DNA of 33,472 nt, taken from assembly GCA_019118425.1 (NCBI GenBank), contig DWYZ01000235.1, positions 1 to 33,472 of the forward strand, given 5' to 3'. Source of the DNA: Candidatus Blautia faecavium (GTDB lineage: Bacteria > Bacillota > Clostridia > Lachnospirales > Lachnospiraceae). The notes beneath the pieces are model-generated. The model saw only the letters and a list, made by a program, of their open reading frames with translations, was not told the DNA's origin and did not search any database. A program made the translations under genes and the position numbers. Below are positions 32,035-33,472 of this stretch, in pieces (positions within the stretch are counted from its first letter, which is position 1; each line of letters begins with the position of its first letter).

Positions 32035-33429
32035 TTATTTCAGATATCGGAATGTCCCTTCCTGGATATACTCTGTCACGAATCCTTCTGTTGGGTGTGC
32101 TAGTTTAACCAGGTACCAGGTGTTTCCGGCGCTGTCTTTCGCGCTGCCTTTCATAAGGTCTGCAAGAGATCCTTTCTTGATCTGTGGGAACAGTGAAGCC
32201 TGTCCATAACTGGTCCCGGCTCCCAGGTAGCACTTTGTGGTCTTGTTAATGCGCACCGCGCATACCGGAGTATCCGGGTCGATGCAGCTCTCTGCCTGAG
32301 TGGTCCCGGAATTTGGCTGAGTGTTTCCGCTGCTGCCGGATCCTGTTCCACCTTTCGTGTACCGCAGCACACAGTCCCACGGATAATTCCGGTAAGTACG
32401 GATCAGGAATTCCTTTCCGGTCTGGTCTCCGGGGCTTCCGCCGGTAGCTGTCCCCTTTTCATTTATGGACGCCTCCACTTCTTTTCCATTTCCGCAGTAC
32501 ATTGCCACGTGGTGGGCGTGATTAAGGAGTACGTCCCCTCTCACTAGTCCACTTCCGTTAGACAGTTTTACACTGCTGGTCACATCCTTGAATCCAAGCT
32601 GCGTAAATACGCTATATATATTTCCTGTGTAAGTGGCCCCTTTGGTTTTCACCGGCACCCCGGCCAGTTCCCAGGCTGTGATTACCGCCGAAGAGCAATC
32701 GTAATCACCTTTTTCTCCCCATCTGTAGATCTGATCATAGCCGTGGCTACTGTCATTGGCCCAGTTTTCCATCTGTTTTGTTGCTTTTTCTATTACACCC
32801 ATGTCAACCTCTCCTTCCGGAAAATATTTCTTAAGACTGTTATATACAAACTTCTGTCTTGCCTTGTAAGCACCCACCTGGTTTCCCGTATCCGTCTGGC
32901 AGGCAGCATAAAGATTATCCAGCGTATACGGCAGGTCTGTTTTCTTTAAAATGCGTTTTACTGCCGATAGGCCGCCCTGGTGCCTCAAGTTAGCACACAT
33001 GGCCTGCGTAGCCGGATCTGTAACGCCCAGTTTTGCAGCCTCCTGGACATACTCTGCCATTTGTTCATCCAGAAGAGTATCCTGGCACTTTATGCCTGTC
33101 GTAGTGCTTATAAGCTTTACAATACCCTGTGCTTTAGCGCTGCCTTCTGCAATGTTATAACAGCTCCAGTCCGCAGACCGGGCATCTTCCCAGATGCCTG
33201 CCGTGTCCAGTTTCTCCCAGATGGTAGGATTGGCCTTATGTATCCGCTCCAGGAGTGTTTTTGCTTCCGGTCCATACCATTGGCCGGCGCCGATTGTAAT
33301 GGCATGTTCTGTGGAACTATTGGTATACGCTTCTGTAAAGCAACTATAGTTCTGGCATCCATACACCTGACCGCCAGTTTCTACGGCATAGATTATTTTC
33401 CGCAAAACGGTTTTCTGTTCTTCTGTCAT
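32035..33429 (-). CDS. Modular phage endolysin (two catalytic domains plus SH3-like domain)
   Basis: A 464-residue cell-wall hydrolase. Residues 1-205 form a lysozyme/chitosanase-like domain (IIYAVETGGQVYG with Glu17, then ITIGAGQWYG, key residues E and T). Residues about 215-358 form a CHAP or NlpC/P60-like amidase: Cys245 in YDCSSAVITAWELAG, histidines at 304-307 in LLNHAHHVAMYCG. A Gly/Ser-rich linker (360-380) leads to an SH3-like wall-binding domain (388-464; CYLGAGTSYGQASLF, WYLVKLAHPTEGFVTEYI). There is no signal peptide, so release needs a holin, which would lie beyond the window. GGAGG lies before the ATG. This is the lysis module of a prophage next to tRNA-Thr. Confidence 0.88.
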   Translation of the reverse strand: MTEEQKTVLRKIIYAVETGGQVYGCQNYSCFTEAYTNSSTEHAITIGAGQWYGPEAKTLLERIHKANPTIWEKLDTAGIWEDARSADWSCYNIAEGSAKAQGIVKLISTTTGIKCQDTLLDEQMAEYVQEAAKLGVTDPATQAMCANLRHQGGLSAVKRILKKTDLPYTLDNLYAACQTDTGNQVGAYKARQKFVYNSLKKYFPEGEVDMGVIEKATKQMENWANDSSHGYDQIYRWGEKGDYDCSSAVITAWELAGVPVKTKGATYTGNIYSVFTQLGFKDVTSSVKLSNGSGLVRGDVLLNHAHHVAMYCGNGKEVEASINEKGTATGGSPGDQTGKEFLIRTYRNYPWDCVLRYTKGGTGSGSSGNTQPNSGTTQAESCIDPDTPVCAVRINKTTKCYLGAGTSYGQASLFPQIKKGSLADLMKGSAKDSAGNTWYLVKLAHPTEGFVTEYIQEGTFRYLK

Positions 33430-33445
33430 GGCTTTTCCTCCATGT

Positions 33446-33468
33446 AAAAAGGAGGGTCTGCACCCTCC
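33446..33468 (-). terminator. Terminator upstream of the endolysin gene
   Basis: A 7-bp stem GGAGGGT / ACCCTCC with loop CTGC (33451-33468) is followed on the minus strand by T5 (33450-33446). It ends a minus-strand phage gene lying outside the window just before the endolysin ribosome site. Confidence 0.75.
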
Positions 33469-33472
33469 GAAA

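Noticed and set aside
1-33472. CRISPR arrays, rRNA genes or toxin-antitoxin pairs
   Set aside because: No regularly spaced repeats, rRNA signatures or recognisable toxin-antitoxin gene pairs were found on either strand.

Overview
The window reads as a chromosomal segment of a low-GC Gram-positive anaerobe of the Clostridia, most likely a gut Lachnospiraceae relative (inference). Reasons are strong AGGAGG-type ribosome binding sites, a SufC/SufB-type iron-sulfur assembly pair, QueH, a PotABCD polyamine importer, an RsgI-like anti-sigma factor, LanFEG/Cpr-type peptide resistance genes and a cluster-type LarE.

Layout. 1-1.6 kb: an autoregulated MarR gene and a YczE-like membrane protein sharing one operator motif. 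1.7-5.4 kb (minus strand): phosphatidylserine decarboxylase, QueH, an ECF sigma factor and its RsgI-like membrane anti-sigma factor. 5.7-7.2 kb (plus strand): ATPase and permease of a NitT/TauT-type ABC importer. The permease stops abruptly after 'YGSQTFL', just before its last membrane helix.

The main discovery is that the missing end of this permease lies 8.8 kb away at 16002-16107. Everything between is an 8.83-kb integrative element. Joining 7169 to 16002 across a TT dinucleotide restores one 265-codon permease frame (attB). Joining the element's two ends across the same TT gives a 40-bp attP with perfect 11-bp inverted arms (CAGAATGTACA / TGTACATTCTG) placed 19+2+19 around the core, as expected for a large serine integrase. 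The element carries that integrase (602 aa, with an unusual C-terminal winged helix) and a translationally coupled 50-aa gene beside one end. Its cargo is a two-component system, a LanFEG/CprABC-like lantibiotic resistance transporter and a large acidic secreted protein of unknown function. It therefore looks like a small, non-conjugative island for antimicrobial peptide defence that disrupts an importer and could restore it by precise excision.

16.1-19.8 kb (minus strand): a tight five-gene operon, sufC - sufB/D - membrane protein - larE - cupin, with a perfect palindrome over its promoter. 19.8-21.7 kb: an acyltransferase and a DUF3825-like protein. A 133-bp MITE-like repeat occurs at 5.5 kb and 21.7 kb. 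22.1-24.2 kb: a homocysteine methyltransferase-like gene and a ferredoxin-type DUF362 protein. 24.2-31.1 kb (minus strand): PTS enzyme I, PotD-PotC-PotB-PotA and an M20 amidohydrolase. 31.3 kb: tRNA-Thr(CGU), followed by what looks like one end of a prophage, with a small phage-type gene and a modular endolysin running to the window edge.
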